Source: Gorsachius magnificus (lineage: Eukaryota > Chordata > Aves > Pelecaniformes > Ardeidae). From it: DNA of 64,000 bases. The position numbers were made by a program, and so were the translations under genes. Under the pieces are notes generated by a model. That model searched no databases, had not been told where the DNA came from, and saw nothing but the letters and a program-made list of their open reading frames with translations. Each line of letters opens with the position of its first letter. The stretch's first letter is position 1. The stretch is from contig CM067081.1 of the NCBI GenBank assembly GCA_034008185.1, forward strand, positions 992,001 to 1,056,000, read 5' to 3'. This document shows, piece after piece, positions 10,795 through 22,235 of this stretch.

Positions 10795-11075
10795 TGCGCA
10801 GGGTGCAAACACTGAGAGGCATGGGGTGCAAACGCTGGGGTGCACAGGGTGCAAATGCTGGGGTGCATAGGGTGCAAATGCTGGGGTGCATAGGGTGCAA
10901 GCGTGGGGCTGCGCAGGGTGCAAACACTGAGAGGCATGGGGTGCAAACGCTGGGGTGCACAGGGTGCAAATGCTGGGGTGCATAGGGTGCAAGCGTGGGG
11001 CTGCACAGGGTGCAAACACCGAGCTGCATGGGGTGCAGACACTGGGGTTGCAGGGGGGGCAGACGTGGGGCTGCA
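10795..11075. repeat. Minisatellite, about 25-26 bp unit (GGGTGCAAATGCTGGGGTGCA)
   Basis: About eleven copies of CTGGGGTGCATAGGGTGCAA and variants. A roughly 100-bp block is itself duplicated (about 10,790-10,890 and 10,905-11,000), so the array has higher-order structure. Confidence 0.9.
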
Positions 11076-11159
11076 GGGAGTGCATGCCTCCCTGTGTGCC
11101 CACCTCCCCCCGTGCACGCACCATCCTGTGCATGCACGCCCCCCCCCGCGGCATACCCC

Positions 11160-11263
11160 CCCCCTGCACGCACACCTGCACGCAGGTAACATGCAAACCC
11201 GTGCAAACCCATGCACGCATGCTTGTGCACATGCACACTTGTGCACACACACACACACAGGGG
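11160..11263. repeat. TGCA/CA-rich simple repeat
   Basis: Alternating purine-pyrimidine DNA built from GCACGCA, CATGCA and TGTGCACA, ending in a short (CA)n run. It is a potential Z-DNA tract. Confidence 0.75.
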
Positions 11264-12309
11264 TTCGGGGGGGGGGGGGAGGGAGCAGCCTCTGCCCTGC
11301 CAGCCCTGGCTCTCCCCGAACACCCCCCCGGCCCCCCAGCATGGGAGGTGGGGTGCGACGAAGCATTTTTGGCACTGGAGGTTTTGCTGCGGCCCCCGGG
11401 GGCTCCCACGGTGTCCCGGTGCCTGGCCACGCTGTGGGGCAGGGGTGCTCGCAGGGGGGGGCTGGGGGGGTGGTCCCCGTGCTTCCCCGCAGCCAGGATC
11501 CGGCCCTGCGATCCATCCCGCCTCGGCCGCCGCGGCGTAATGAAGCTTCACTGATCTGACGTGATTTACAGCAACGCTGGCCCAGCTGGTAACCGCCGGG
11601 CCACATTCCTCTCCCACCCCCCGGCATCCCAGTGCTCCCAGTATACCCAGTACACCCCAAGATGCTGCTCTGGGGGCAGGTTTCTGCAGCTTCCCCTCCC
11701 ACATGCAAAGCGGCCTGGGCGTGGGGAGCAAGGTGCTGCTGGTCTTTTGGGGTAAGGCTGGTTTCGAGGGCTCAGCCTTGCTTCTTAACCCCCCCCAAAA
11801 TCCCTCGGCTTCGGGGCTCTGCTGCCGTTCGCTCCCAGCGCCTCCGAGGGAAGAGCCGACGCCGTGGGTCGGAAACACCGAAGGAGGGTTCTCCCGGTGG
11901 CTTTTGCGTGAAATAAAGGCTAATATGGACTGGCCTGGGTGAACTTTGCTCCCCCCGGTGCCATGAAACACCCCACGGCCGGAGCAGGGCTGGGGTGCCT
12001 GGCAGGCAGCGCCCCGAGCCCCTGGGGAGAGGCAGGGTGGGCAGAGCCCCCCCGCGTTGGAAACAGGGGGGAAAAACCACGGGCAGAATGGGAATGTGGG
12101 AAGCACGGCTGGGAAACGCGCTCCTTGGCCTCTCCCCAGCAGCCGGGGGTGTTGCCAGGGCTGGTGCTGCGTGTCCCCATCGGGCTGTGACATTCCCCAC
12201 CCAGGGATGTCGCTCCCGGGGGGCTGCACCAGCTCGTGGTGACACGGGGTCCTCAACAAGCCGGGGACATGAGCTGCGGGCTGGGGCACAGCGCCTGCAT
12301 GCGACCGCG

Positions 12310-12740
12310 CTGCTGCACCCGTGTCCCCGCACCCCCTCCTGTCCCTGCACCCCCATCGCTGCACCCGTGTCCCCACACCCCTGTCCCTGCACCCCTGGTC
12401 CCTGCACACGGTCCTCACACCCCCCTGTCCCCGCACCCCCGTCCCGTATGCCCCTGTCCCTGCACCCGTGTCCATGCACCTGTGTCCCCGCACCCCCCTG
12501 TCCCCACAACCCCATCCCTGCACCCCCGTATCCCGCAGCCCCTGTGTCCCCGCACCCAACCTGTTCCTGCACCCCCCTGTGTCCTCATACCCCCATGTCC
12601 CCATATCCCTGTGTCCCTGCACCCCCTGTGTCCCTGCACCCCCATGTCCTCGCACCCCCCTGTCCCTGCATCCCTGCACCCCCTGTGTCTCCGCACCCCG
12701 TGTCCCCACACCCCCACGTCCCTGCACCCCCGTGTCCCAC
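12310..12740. repeat. Minisatellite, 12-18 bp unit (TGCACCCCCNTGTCCC)
   Basis: About twenty-five imperfect copies of CCTGCACCCCCGTGTCCC and CCCCACACCCCTGTCC. Pyrimidine-rich on the + strand. Confidence 0.9.
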
Positions 12741-14082
12741 CGCCCTCCCCCGGCTGCCGTGGGTGCGTGGCTGGGGACAGGGCAGCCCTTGTGCGGGCTC
12801 TGTCCCCGGGCAGCTGTCACCCGCTCTGGGTGCGGCTCTGGTGACGATGCCCACGTGCCAGGCTCGGCACGGATCCTGCTGCTGCAGAGCACCCCGGCTT
12901 TTGGGGGGGGCGAGCGCTGGCTGCCAGCCCCACGGGGAATCTGCTTCACACTCAGGACCCCCATCTGAGCGGACAGGATCGGTCCGGGCTGGGCAGGCTG
13001 GGATGATGCTGAGGGATGTCCCCAGAGCTGGGGACCCCGGGGGCTTGATCCTGGCAACCTGGTGGGTCCTGCGGTGGCCTGGCCAGGCTGACGGGTACGG
13101 TGAGACCCTGGCCCAGGGGACCTGATTTGGGGTGCAAACCTCGAGCACCCAGCCCTGAAGCTTGGAAGCTGGGTACTGGCTGGCTCTGCCCTCGCCCCCC
13201 CTGCGCCCCCCCACCCCGCTGTGGGGTGCCTGCCCGCACTGGTGCCCCACTGCTCCCCGCCTCGTTAAGGCCAGAGGCTGACGAAGCTCCCCGCACCTCC
13301 CCGTGCTGCCATCTCTAATTATTGCCCAGCTGCCGGCTGACTCCCAGGAGCGGCCCCCGGCCCCCCCCCGGGTCCCCCCAGCCCCAGGGGGGGGCTGCTG
13401 CCCCACTGCTCAGCACCCCACTGCCTGGGCAAGGCAGGCACCTCTGGTTTTGGGGGTGCTTTTCCACCGGTTGCACATGGCTGGAGCAGCTCTGCGTGAC
13501 GGGAATTGCTGTTTTCCAGCCCAAAACGCCCGCTGCCACATCCTGGCGGCCAAGGGGCCCTGGGGACGGGCAGAGCCGCCCGGGGTCCCCAGCCCTGGGT
13601 GCGAAACGCCGGTAGCCAGCCCGGGACACCCTCGCACGGGCGCGGGAGCTGAGCCCTTGTGGGCACCACCACCCACCGGGGCTGGATCCCTGCCCCTCAC
13701 CCACCCCGCTGCCCCCCCGTGGGGTCTCCAGGAGCCTCCTGGGGATGGGGTGGGGATGGTGGGGTCCTTCCCCACCCAGCCGCGGGGTGCTCCCCCCTTC
13801 ACCCCAAACCCCGGGGCGGTTGGCGGCCACGGCTCCCGAGCAGTTTGCAGCCTCTGCTCCCATCTTGGCGGCGCTCATCCCCAAAGAAAGCCAGTTCCCC
13901 CGGGGGGAAACTGAGGCCGGGGGGAAAGGGGGGCCGGGGTGCTGGGGAGGCACCCGGCGGGCAGGGGAGTGGGCAGGGGGCAGGGGCGCGTTGGTGGCTG
14001 GGCAAGGTCCTGGCAGAGAGCAAAGAGCCTCTGGCAGCCAGCAAGGCAGCGAGGGGCGAGGGGCTGTCGGACGGGGTGGGTG

Positions 14083-14895
14083 TGCGTGCCATGACCCCAT
14101 GCCACCGCCCATGGTGAGGAGCCCATGACCCCGTGCCATCGCCCATGAGGTGCCCATGACCCCGTGCCACCGCCCATGGTGAGGAGCACATGACCCCGTG
14201 CCATCGCCCATGAGGTGCCCATGACCCCGTGCCACCGCCCATGGTGAGGAGCCCATGACCCCGTGCCATCGCCCATGGTGAGGAGCCCATGACCCCCTGC
14301 CATCGCCCATGAGGTGCCCATGACCCCGTGCCACCGCCCATGGTGAGGAGCCATGACCCCCTGCCATCACCCATGGGTGAGGGCCCATGACCCCGTGCCA
14401 CCGCCCATGGTGAGGAGCCCATGACCCCGTGCCTTCGCCCATGGTGAGGAGCCCATGACCCCGTGCCGTCGCCCATGAGGTGCCCATGACCCCGTGCACG
14501 CCCATGTGAGGAGCCCTGACCCCGTGCCATCTCCCAGGGTGCAGTGCCCATGACCCTGTGCTGTCGCCCATGGTGAGGAGCACATGACCCCGTGCCATCA
14601 CCCATGGTGAGGAGCCCATGACCCTGTGCCGTTGCCCATGGTGAGGAGCCCATGACCCCGTGCTGTCGCCCATGGTGAGGAGCCCATGACCCCCTGCCAT
14701 CACCCATGGTGAGGAGCCCATGACCCCATGCCTCCCCGAGGTGCCCATGACCCCGTGCCATCCCCGTGGTGAGGCCCATGGCCCATGGTGAGGAGCCCTT
14801 GAGCCTGTGCCATCATACCAGGGGTGCAGTGCCCATGACCCCCTGCCATCGCCCATGGTGAGGTGCCCATGACCCTGTGCCACCGCCTGGGACGA
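14083..14895. repeat. Minisatellite, about 31-36 bp unit (CCATGACCCCGTGCCANCGC)
   Basis: About twenty-five copies of CATGACCCCGTGCCACCGCC followed by CATGGTGAGGAGCC or the shorter CATGAGGTGCC. Long and short units alternate, which gives a roughly 60-bp higher-order period in places. Confidence 0.95.
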
Positions 14896-15104
14896 GGTGC
14901 CCATCTCCCTGCACCCATGACCGTGTCACCCTTCGGTCCCAGCACGATGCCAGTAGGGGCTGTGTCGCCTCCCCCCGCGGTTGCTGGTGGGGGGTGCGGG
15001 GGGTGCCCGGGGGGGGGCTGGCCGGGGAGCCCCCGGGGTGGCCCCGGGGGGGCCCGGCCCCCCCCCCCGCCTGGCCCCGGCACCGCCTGGGGGCTGTGGG
15101 GTGC

Positions 15105-15930
15105 AGCCAGGAGGGTGCGGGGTGTGGGGTGCAGAATGCAGGGTGCAGGTGGTGGTGCAGAGTGCTGGGAGCGGGACGCAGGGTGTGGGGTGCAGGATGG
15201 TGGGTGCAGGGTGCAGGATGGTGGGTGCAGGGTGCAGGGAGCGGGGCGCAGCATGCAGGGTGCAGGGAGTGGGGTGCAGGGTGCAGGGTTTGGGGCGCAG
15301 GCTGCAGGGCGTGGGGTGCAGGTGGGAGGGTGCACGGTGTGGGGTGCAGGGTGCAGGGTGCAGGGTGTGGGGTGCATCAGGGTGTAGGATGCAGTGTGTG
15401 AGGTGTGGGGTGCATCATGAAGGGTGCAGGGTGTGGGGTGCAGGCTGCAGGGCGTGGGGTGCAGCGTATGAGCCGGGTGCAGCAGGCCGGGAGCTGCAGG
15501 GTGTGGGGTGCAGGTTGCAGCATGCAGGGTGCAGGGTGTGGGGTGCAGCGCGCGAGGTGCAGGGTGCATCACACAAGGAGCGGGGTGCAGGGTGTGGGGT
15601 GCGGGGTGCAGCATGCAGGGTGCAGCAGGCAGGGAGCTGCAGGGTGCAGGTTGTTGGGGTGCAGGGTGCAGGGTGCGGGGTGCAGCATGCAGGGGCAGGG
15701 TGCAGGGTGTGGGGTGCAGGTTGCAGTATGCAGGGTGCAGCAGGCAGGGAGCTGCAGGGTGCAGGTTGTGGGGTGCAGGGTGCAGGGTGCGGGGTGCAGC
15801 ATGCAGGGGGCAGGGTGCAGGGTGTGGGGTGCAGTGCAGAAGGTGCAGGGGTGCATCAACACAACGAGCGGGGTGCTGGTGTGGGGTGCGGGGTGCAGCA
15901 TGCAGGGGGCAGGGTGCACGTGGGAGGGTC
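15105..15930. repeat. Minisatellite, 7-8 bp based (GGGTGCA / GGGTGTGG)
   Basis: Over 800 bp of GGGTGCAG and GGGTGTGGGGTGCAG units. Longer blocks containing GCAGCAGGCAGGGAGCTGCA recur at about 15,478, 15,618 and 15,740, so segmental duplications are nested in the array. Confidence 0.95.
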
Positions 15931-15934
15931 CCAC

Positions 15935-17550
15935 TGTCAGGCCCCCACCTCCCCCGGCATCCTGGCCCAGCCACCCAAGGGTGCTTTGGGGCTGCAGCAC
16001 CGCCCCTGAGCTGCTGGGGGGGGGTTTGGGGGGGGTGGGGGGTGTGCTTCCACAGCCCCCAACCCCTCCCCGCTGCCCTGGGGAGGCCTGGCCCCGGGGC
16101 ATTTCCCTGTCACCCCGGGTCCCCATGGGGGCGAGGGCACCGTGGAGCTTCTCCCCCCATCTCCCCACCCTTCAGGGACGTTTCCCCCTCCACCAGCAGC
16201 CCGGCTTTTGGGGGTTCGGTGTCTCCCCCCTGTGGGTTCGAGACGATGCGAGAGGGGTTGAGCCCCTACGAGCCACCAGCGCATCCCTGGGGGGTGGCAG
16301 GGCCCTTCGGCTCCCAGCTGGTGGGGGGGGGGGGGGGGGCAAAACCTGCGCTTTCGCTCCGGTCCCAGCTCCCCCCGTGCCGCAGGTGCTCTGTGTGCGG
16401 GCGTGGATTCTCCGCTGTCTGCTAGTGTGGCTGTGCACCCAGCGTTCGGGCGTGGGAGGCTTTTTGGGGGGTTCCGCAGAACCTGCGGGGCAGGGGTCCT
16501 GGGGGGACCCCCCCTCTGCAGCGGCACTGAGCCCCAGTGCCGTGGTGGGGGGACATGGAGGGCACGGGGACAGCTCGGCTGGGGCTCTGTCCTGGCGTTA
16601 GGGGCTGCGGCGGAGGGGAAGCCTTCAGGAGGAAGGCCGGTTTTGGGGGCTGGGGGGCGGGCCCTGCAAGCCGGGGTGCGCTGCCAAAACCTCCCTGGCA
16701 GGCTGAGGGCTGTGCCCGGGGCTGGGCACCCTGCGAAGGGCCCTGCACCCGCTGGCTTTCCCAGCCCCCCCAGCCTCTCCGCAAGCCTGGCTGAAGGTTT
16801 GGCTTAGGATAACTGGGGGGGACATCCGCCGCGCAGCCCCCCGGGCGGGGGTGAGGGCAGGAGGAACACTGGAGCGAGCGTCGCTGGTGGCTTGGGCCGG
16901 TTTAGCTCCCATCTTGCTGATCTGGGTGACGAGGGGACAACGGGTCAGCCAAGGGGTTGGGAGGAAGAGCAGGAGGCCTTCCTCCCCCAGCCCAAACCTT
17001 CCTCCTCTGCCTCGGGGGGCGATGGAGGCGGGATGCCAGCCCTGCCTTCCTCGGCTTTGCCGTAACATCGTCTTCCATTGCACAGCTCGCTCTCCCCTGC
17101 CGCCTTTATTTCCCATTTTTTTGTGTCTTTTCCCCCGGCCAGGCTGCCCGTGCCCCCCCCCCGCCCCGCAGCGTGGCGTGGGGCTGCCGTCTCACGGCCC
17201 CCCTGGACCCATCCCGCGCTCCTCGGCGCCCGTGGGGAAGCCGTTAAACACCACCCTGTGGATCCCTCACCCCCAAAGCCCCGTCCTTCGGGGTGGGCTC
17301 CCCGAGCGGGGCGGTGGGGAGTGGGATGTCGGGGGGGGCAGAGCACCCCTCTCCTCCCTGCCTGCGGCGGCGGGGTGGTCCCCAGCGTCCCTGTGTGGCT
17401 CAGGTGGTGCGGGGGGAGCGGCACCCCCAAAATCCCGGTGCTTGTCCCTGGGAGAGGATGGGAGACTCAGCGGGGGGGTCACTGGTGGGGGGATGTGTAG
17501 GGGGCTGGGGGTGAAGCCCCTGCATCCCTATGGGGGGTCCTCAAGGGGTG
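15935..17550. other. GC-rich non-coding spacer
   Basis: Poly-G/poly-C tracts (for example 16,322-16,340) and GC-rich unique sequence. A CTGATCTGGGTGACGAGGGG patch near 16,916 lies in otherwise featureless DNA. No exon recognised. Confidence 0.4.
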
Positions 17551-17554
17551 GGAT

Positions 17555-17850
17555 CCTCCAGCGGTAAGGGGGGGTGCCTCCCGGCAGGGGGGGGGGGGGG
17601 CCCTTCCGTGGGGCACCCGGGGGTGGGGGGCAGCGTGGTGGGGTGCCCTTCCAATGCAGGGCTGGGGGTGGGACACCCCGATACCCCCGGGATGGGGGGC
17701 AATGGGTGGGGGGGGGGCGCGGGGGGGGAGTGCAGCTGGGGTGGGACACCCCGACCCCGGGTGGGGGGCAAGGGGGGGAGGGGGGCCCTTCCAGGCAGGG
17801 CGGGGGGGGGGACACCCCGATCCCCGGGTCTGGGGGGCAGCGGGGGGGGG
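17555..17850. repeat. G-rich degenerate tandem repeat, about 60-75 bp unit
   Basis: About four copies share CCCTTCC, GGGGGTGGGACACCCCGA and GGTGGGGGGCA modules. Poly-G runs make the exact length unreliable. Confidence 0.7.
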
Positions 17851-17979
17851 GAGGGCTCTGTACCAAGCTCCGCAGCAGCGTCCGTCTGCCACCCCCCGAG
17901 CCAGGGACGGACATCCCTGCCCAAAAATGGGGGGTGGGGGAATCTTCCAGTGCCCGACCGGCGAGGATGGGGAAGGGGC

Positions 17980-18145
17980 CCGTGTGTGTGTGTGTGTGTG
18001 TGTGTCCCCGGGGCCGCCCCCGGGCCCCGCCGAGCAGGTGCGGAGCGGAGCGGGGCGGAGCGGGGCGGGGAGCGGCGGGGCCGCGGGCGCTGCCCGGGGG
18101 CGGGGAGCCCCAGCCGGGCCGAGCCGAGCCGAGCCGGGAGCCGGC
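17980..18145 (+). promoter_or_regulatory. CpG-rich promoter and 5'UTR of the PDE2A2-type transcript
   Basis: A (GT)n run at 17,982-18,005 is followed by GC boxes, a GGAGCGGAGCGGGGC repeat and GAGCC/CCGAG repeats directly before the start codon at 18,146. There is no TATA box, as expected for a CpG-island promoter. The assignment depends on the PDE2A exon call. Confidence 0.5.
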
Positions 18146-18256
18146 ATGGTGCTGGGGCTGCAGCACCTCCTCACCGCCCTCCTTCGCTTTTTCAGACGGG
18201 GCCAGGCGGTTTTCTTGAAGGTGGAGGACGCCGTGCCCGGCTCCGAGGCGCTACAG
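18146..18256 (+). CDS. PDE2A: PDE2A, alternative first coding exon (PDE2A2-type N-terminus), partial gene
   Basis: PDE2A is the dual cGMP/cAMP phosphodiesterase stimulated by cGMP binding to its GAF domains. Its alternative N-termini decide membrane or mitochondrial targeting. These 37 codons read MVLGLQHLLTALLRFFRRGQ followed by AVFLKVEDAVPGSEALQ. From memory they match the mammalian PDE2A2 start (MVLVLHHILIAVVQFLRRGQ then QVFLK) in length, in the hydrophobic then RRGQ layout, and in ending on a phase-0 LQ codon pair before a GTAGGG donor at 18,257. The hydrophobic stretch (residues 2-16) is the membrane-targeting segment. TTTTTCAG at 18,188-18,195 also forms a good splice acceptor, so longer isoforms probably join an upstream exon at 18,196. 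The GAF and catalytic exons were not found before the gap. Base composition is strongly GC-rich like the surroundings. Confidence 0.8.
18191..18196 (+). other. Internal splice acceptor inside the PDE2A2-type coding exon
   Basis: The codons for Arg-Phe-Phe-Arg double as a pyrimidine tract plus AG (CCTTCGCTTTTTCAG, AG at 18,194-18,195). In mammals PDE2A3-type exon 1 joins the shared GQ-VFLK exon at the equivalent point. I infer the same here. The upstream exon itself was not found. Confidence 0.55.
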
Positions 18257-21235
18257 GTAGGGACGGCGGGACCCCCCCCCCCCACGGGGGTCCCCACACT
18301 CCCCTCCCAGCCCGGACTCCCGACCCCGACCTGGATCCCCTCCCACCCGGGACAGCCCATCCCCACCGCCTCCCCTCCCACTCGGGACCCCCATCCCCAC
18401 CGCCTCCCCTCCCACTCGGGACCCCCCCCCACCGCCTCCCCCCCCCCGGGACCCCCCCCCCCCCCCCCCCGGCCCGGGGGGGGAGCGGGGCAGCCTTGCT
18501 GGCCCCTCCCCACCCGGTCCCGGGGGTGCGGGGGTCCCCCTTGACACCGGGAGCGCTGGGCTGCGGCTCGGCCGGGCCGGGGGTGCGGCGGGACCGGGGG
18601 CTGCGGGACCGCCCCCACCCCGCGCCGGGGCTCAGCTCCCTACCGGGCCCGGGGGGGGGCTTTCCCGAGCCCGCTCGTCTCCCCCCCGGAGCCCCCCCGG
18701 AGAGCCGGCAGCGGGGAAACTGGGCGGTGCGGGGGGGGGGGGGGGGGGGGGGGGGCCCTCCCCCCCCCGCCGGACCCCCTCCTGCAGCTGGGGGGAGCCC
18801 GCGGGGCTGGGGGGCGGGGGGGGGGCCCCCGGGGCACGCAGGAAGGAGGTGGCGGGGGGGCGGACCCCCGGGCCAGGAAAGGGGGACCGGGCGGGCGGCC
18901 CCGGTCCCGGTCCCGGTCCCAGCTCCCTCCCGCCGCCGCGCCATGGGCACCCCCCAGGACACTGTGAGCGACCCCAGGGCGGGGGGGGGGCTCTGCCCAG
19001 CGCCCGGGGAAATGGGGGCCCCGGGGGATCGGTGGCCTGGGGGCCGGGGGTCCTACACATCGGGGGGCCCGTGCCTGAGGGCGGGGATGTGATGCGTTTG
19101 GGAGCGTGGGTCCCGTGTGTTAGGGGGGTATCGGGGTGCTGGAGTTGGGGTGCCGCTCCCCCCCGCGTCCCCCCCTGCCCTGCTCCTCTGTCAGCCGGTG
19201 CCCCGAGAGCTCGGCTGGGGGCCGCGGCCAGGGGCAGGCAGCGTGTCCCACCCCGGGGCCAGCCCTCGTGGGGGGGCTGTGCTGGGAAGGGGGGACCCCC
19301 ACCGGCCCCCGGCCCCCCCCCCCCCCCCCCCCCCCTTCCTTTCGCGATTGCACGTTTTGGGGATGGGGGATGTGGATGGGGAAATGTTTGGTCCTTTGTG
19401 CTCCCCCGCCTTCAAACGCATCCAAATTTGGGGACGGGGCAGCCTGGAGGGGTTCACCCCTGCCCGGAGCGCTCCCACCCCCTCTCGCCGTCCGTCTGTC
19501 CGCCGTGCCGGATCCCTGACCCAGGTGTCGGGCAGCGCCAATGGTTTTGGGTGCGAGAGCCGTGGCTGTGGTCCCCAGCGCGTGCCCCGAGCCGGCTGGT
19601 GGCACGGTCCCTGTGCCCTGCTCCCGTGGGCAGGGGCTCCGGGGGGCTCCAGGGGGGTTTGGGGGGGCTCCAGGTTCAAGGCCGGAGCGAGGCAGGGACC
19701 TGAGGCTTTGCGCTGGGAGATGAAGGGAAGGAAACGCTTTCCGGGAAACAGCCGAAAGCTGCTGACGGAGGGAAAGGAGCTGAGCCGGGCTGGCCCGTGC
19801 CCGGGGGGGCCAGGGCTCACTGCGGGGTGCACTGAGCCCCCCAGGAGGGGCAGGATGAAGCTTGGGGACATCAGAGCTGTCACCCAGCACAGGGACAGGC
19901 TGTGTGACTCCTTACTGGCCAGGATGAGTGGCCCTTTTCCATGGTGCGGGGGTCCCTGTGACCCCTCTTGGTCCCAGACACCCAGCACCCACCCAGCCCT
20001 GTCCCAGGAGGGTGCTTACAGCTGGGTGGGCCCTGACCCCCACCTGGAGGGGGGTGGGACCTGGAAGGGACCCACAACCCCTGGTCCTGGGGGAGCAAAA
20101 GCCACCCAGATGTGTGTGTGTGGGGGGGGGCTGGTTTTAACCCAGGCCACCAGCCTGGTCTGGGGGCTGCGGGGTGGCACCGAGGAGAGGCCAACGGGGG
20201 GGCAGCACGGGGCAAAGGGACACAACCAGGGACGTGCGAGGGGCGGGTGGCGGGGGACGAGTCCTGCCAGGCTGCGCCGCTCACCCCCCACACCCCCCAA
20301 AATGCTCCAGGACCCCAGTCCCCATCAGTGCCCTGGGTGCTGGCTGCATTTGGGACCCCCACCCCCGAGCCTGGGGGTGGGGGTGGGGGGTAGGTAGGGG
20401 TTATATAGGGCTTGGGGCTTTGCTGGCCCCCCCGACCACCCTGCCGTGGGGTGAGGCTGAAGATGGCTGGGCCTCCTCCCCCTCCCAGCCGCCAGCCCCA
20501 ATGCAATTACCCGCTGCCGGGCTCATGAATCAAGCCCTAATTGATACGTGTGTTCGCAGCCTGGCGAAGCGGGCAGGAGCTCGGGGGGGTCATGGGGGGG
20601 CCAGGGGCTGGCGGGGGAGCACACTCGGGCGCTTGCCTCCCCCTGCGCCCCAGCCCACCCTGGGGGCCGCCTTTGCTGAGCTGCCAGTGCTGCTCGTGCC
20701 TCAGTTTCCCCACGCGCGGGGCCGGCGGGGCCCGTGGGGCGGGGGCCGCGTGGGGGGCGGTGTGGGGACATGCGCGTGCGGGCGTTTGTCCCGGCGCTGC
20801 TGGCGTTTCCTCCAGCGGACGCAAACACCATCAGCAGGGCAATAAAGGGGAGGAAAGGGCCGCGGCGCACAATGCGGCAAGGGCGCTTCTTTCCATGACG
20901 CGGGGCAGGGCCGGCTTCCTCCCCCACCCCGCCGAGCCCCAGGGGTCGCGGCAACGAGCGGGACCCCCAGACTGGGGTGGGTGGGTGCACCCCAGTGCAC
21001 CTGGGGGTCCCCACTGGCAAAAGCTTTTTCCCTATGGCTGCTCCAAGGGGGCAGGATCAGCCCGTGCCGGCATTGCGTGTGCCCTGGCACTGATTTTTGG
21101 GGGGCTGTGGGGTTCGGGCTGTGGGTGGTACCCCGCTCACACCCCCACGGCATCACAGTGGGCTTGTGGCCACCTCCAGGCATGTGGCAACCAGGCTGGG
21201 GTGCAGAAATGGCCCGGCCACCGGCTGGGGGGCTG
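18257..21235 (+). other. GC-rich DNA downstream of the PDE2A exon, probably intronic
   Basis: No further PDE2A exon is visible. It contains a short roughly 36-bp GGGACCCCCATCCCCACCGC repeat (about 18,325-18,450), long poly-G and poly-C runs (about 18,730-18,755 and 19,312-19,335) and a candidate alternative first exon at 18,943-18,963. The poly tracts are likely to contain assembly errors. Confidence 0.45.
20495..20575. promoter_or_regulatory. AT-richer island, candidate non-coding element
   Basis: Contains TGCAATTACCCGC, CTCATGAATCAAGC and CCTAATTGATACG inside GC-rich DNA. Homeodomain-like sites. No coding signal. Confidence 0.25.
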
Positions 21236-21239
21236 TACG

Positions 21240-22235
21240 TCGAGCCCAGAGCCTGGCTGGGGTGGGGGTGCTCCTGCTGCACCCCGGGAATGGGGGAGCC
21301 GGGGTGTGGGGGCTCCTGCTGCATCCCAGGGATGGGGGAGCCGGAGTGTGGGGGCTCCTGCTGCACCATGGGGATGGGGGAGCCGGGGTGTGGGGGGCTC
21401 CTGCTGCACCCCGGGGATGGGGGAGCCGGGGTGTGGGGGCTCCTGCTGCACCCCGGGGATGGGGGAGCCGGGGTGTGGGGGCTCCTGCTGCACCCGGGGA
21501 TGGGGGAGCCGGGGTGTGGGGGCTCCTGCTGCACCCCGGGGATGGGGGAGCCGGGGGGTGGGGCCCTGCTGCACCCCGGGGATGGGGAGCCGGGGGTGGG
21601 GGCTGTGCACCCGGGGATGGGGGGCCGGGGTGTGGGGGCTCCTGCTGCACCAAGGGGATGGGGGAGCCGGGGTATGGGGCCTCCTGCTGCACCCCGGGGA
21701 TGGGGGAGCCGGGGTATGGGGGCTCCTGCTGCACCCCGGGGATGGGGGAGCCGGGGTGTGGGGGCTCCTGCTGCACCATGGGGAATGGGGGAGCCGGGGT
21801 GTGGGGGCTCCTGCTGCACCCCGGGGATGGGGGAGCCGGGGTGTGGGGGCTGCTGCTGCACCCCGGGGATGGGGGAGCCGGGGTGTGGGGACTCCTGCTG
21901 CACCAAGGGGAGGGGGGAGCCGGGGTGTGGGGGCTCCTGCTGCACCCCAGGGGAGGGGGGAGCCGGGGTATGGGGGCTCCTGTGCATCCCAGGGATGGGG
22001 GAGCCGGGGTGTGGGGGCTCCTGCTGCACCCCAGGGGGGGTGCGGGACAGCACCGGTGGGAGTGGTTGGGGGCCTGCTGCCCCGGGGGGGGGAGCCGGGT
22101 GTCTGGGGGAGCTCCTGCGCCCCCGGCTGGCATGGGGGAGCCGGGGTGTGGGGGCTCCTGCTGCACCCCGGGGATGGGGGAGCCGGGGTATGGGGGCTCC
22201 TGCTGCACCCAGGGATGGGGGGCCGGGGGGGGCTG
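21240..22235. repeat. Minisatellite, 42 bp unit (CTGCTGCACCCCGGGGATGG...)
   Basis: About twenty-three copies of a unit with GGCTCCTGCTGCACC, CCGGGGATGGGGGAGCC and GGGGTGTGGG modules. The unit is divisible by three, so open frames of 450-585 codons appear on both strands. A variant stretch at about 22,040-22,120 interrupts the array. Confidence 0.95.

Noticed and set aside
10346..13057. 903-codon open frame on the - strand
   Set aside because: It runs through several minisatellites and poly-C tracts, has low-complexity composition and no domain. GC-rich repeats with few stops explain it.
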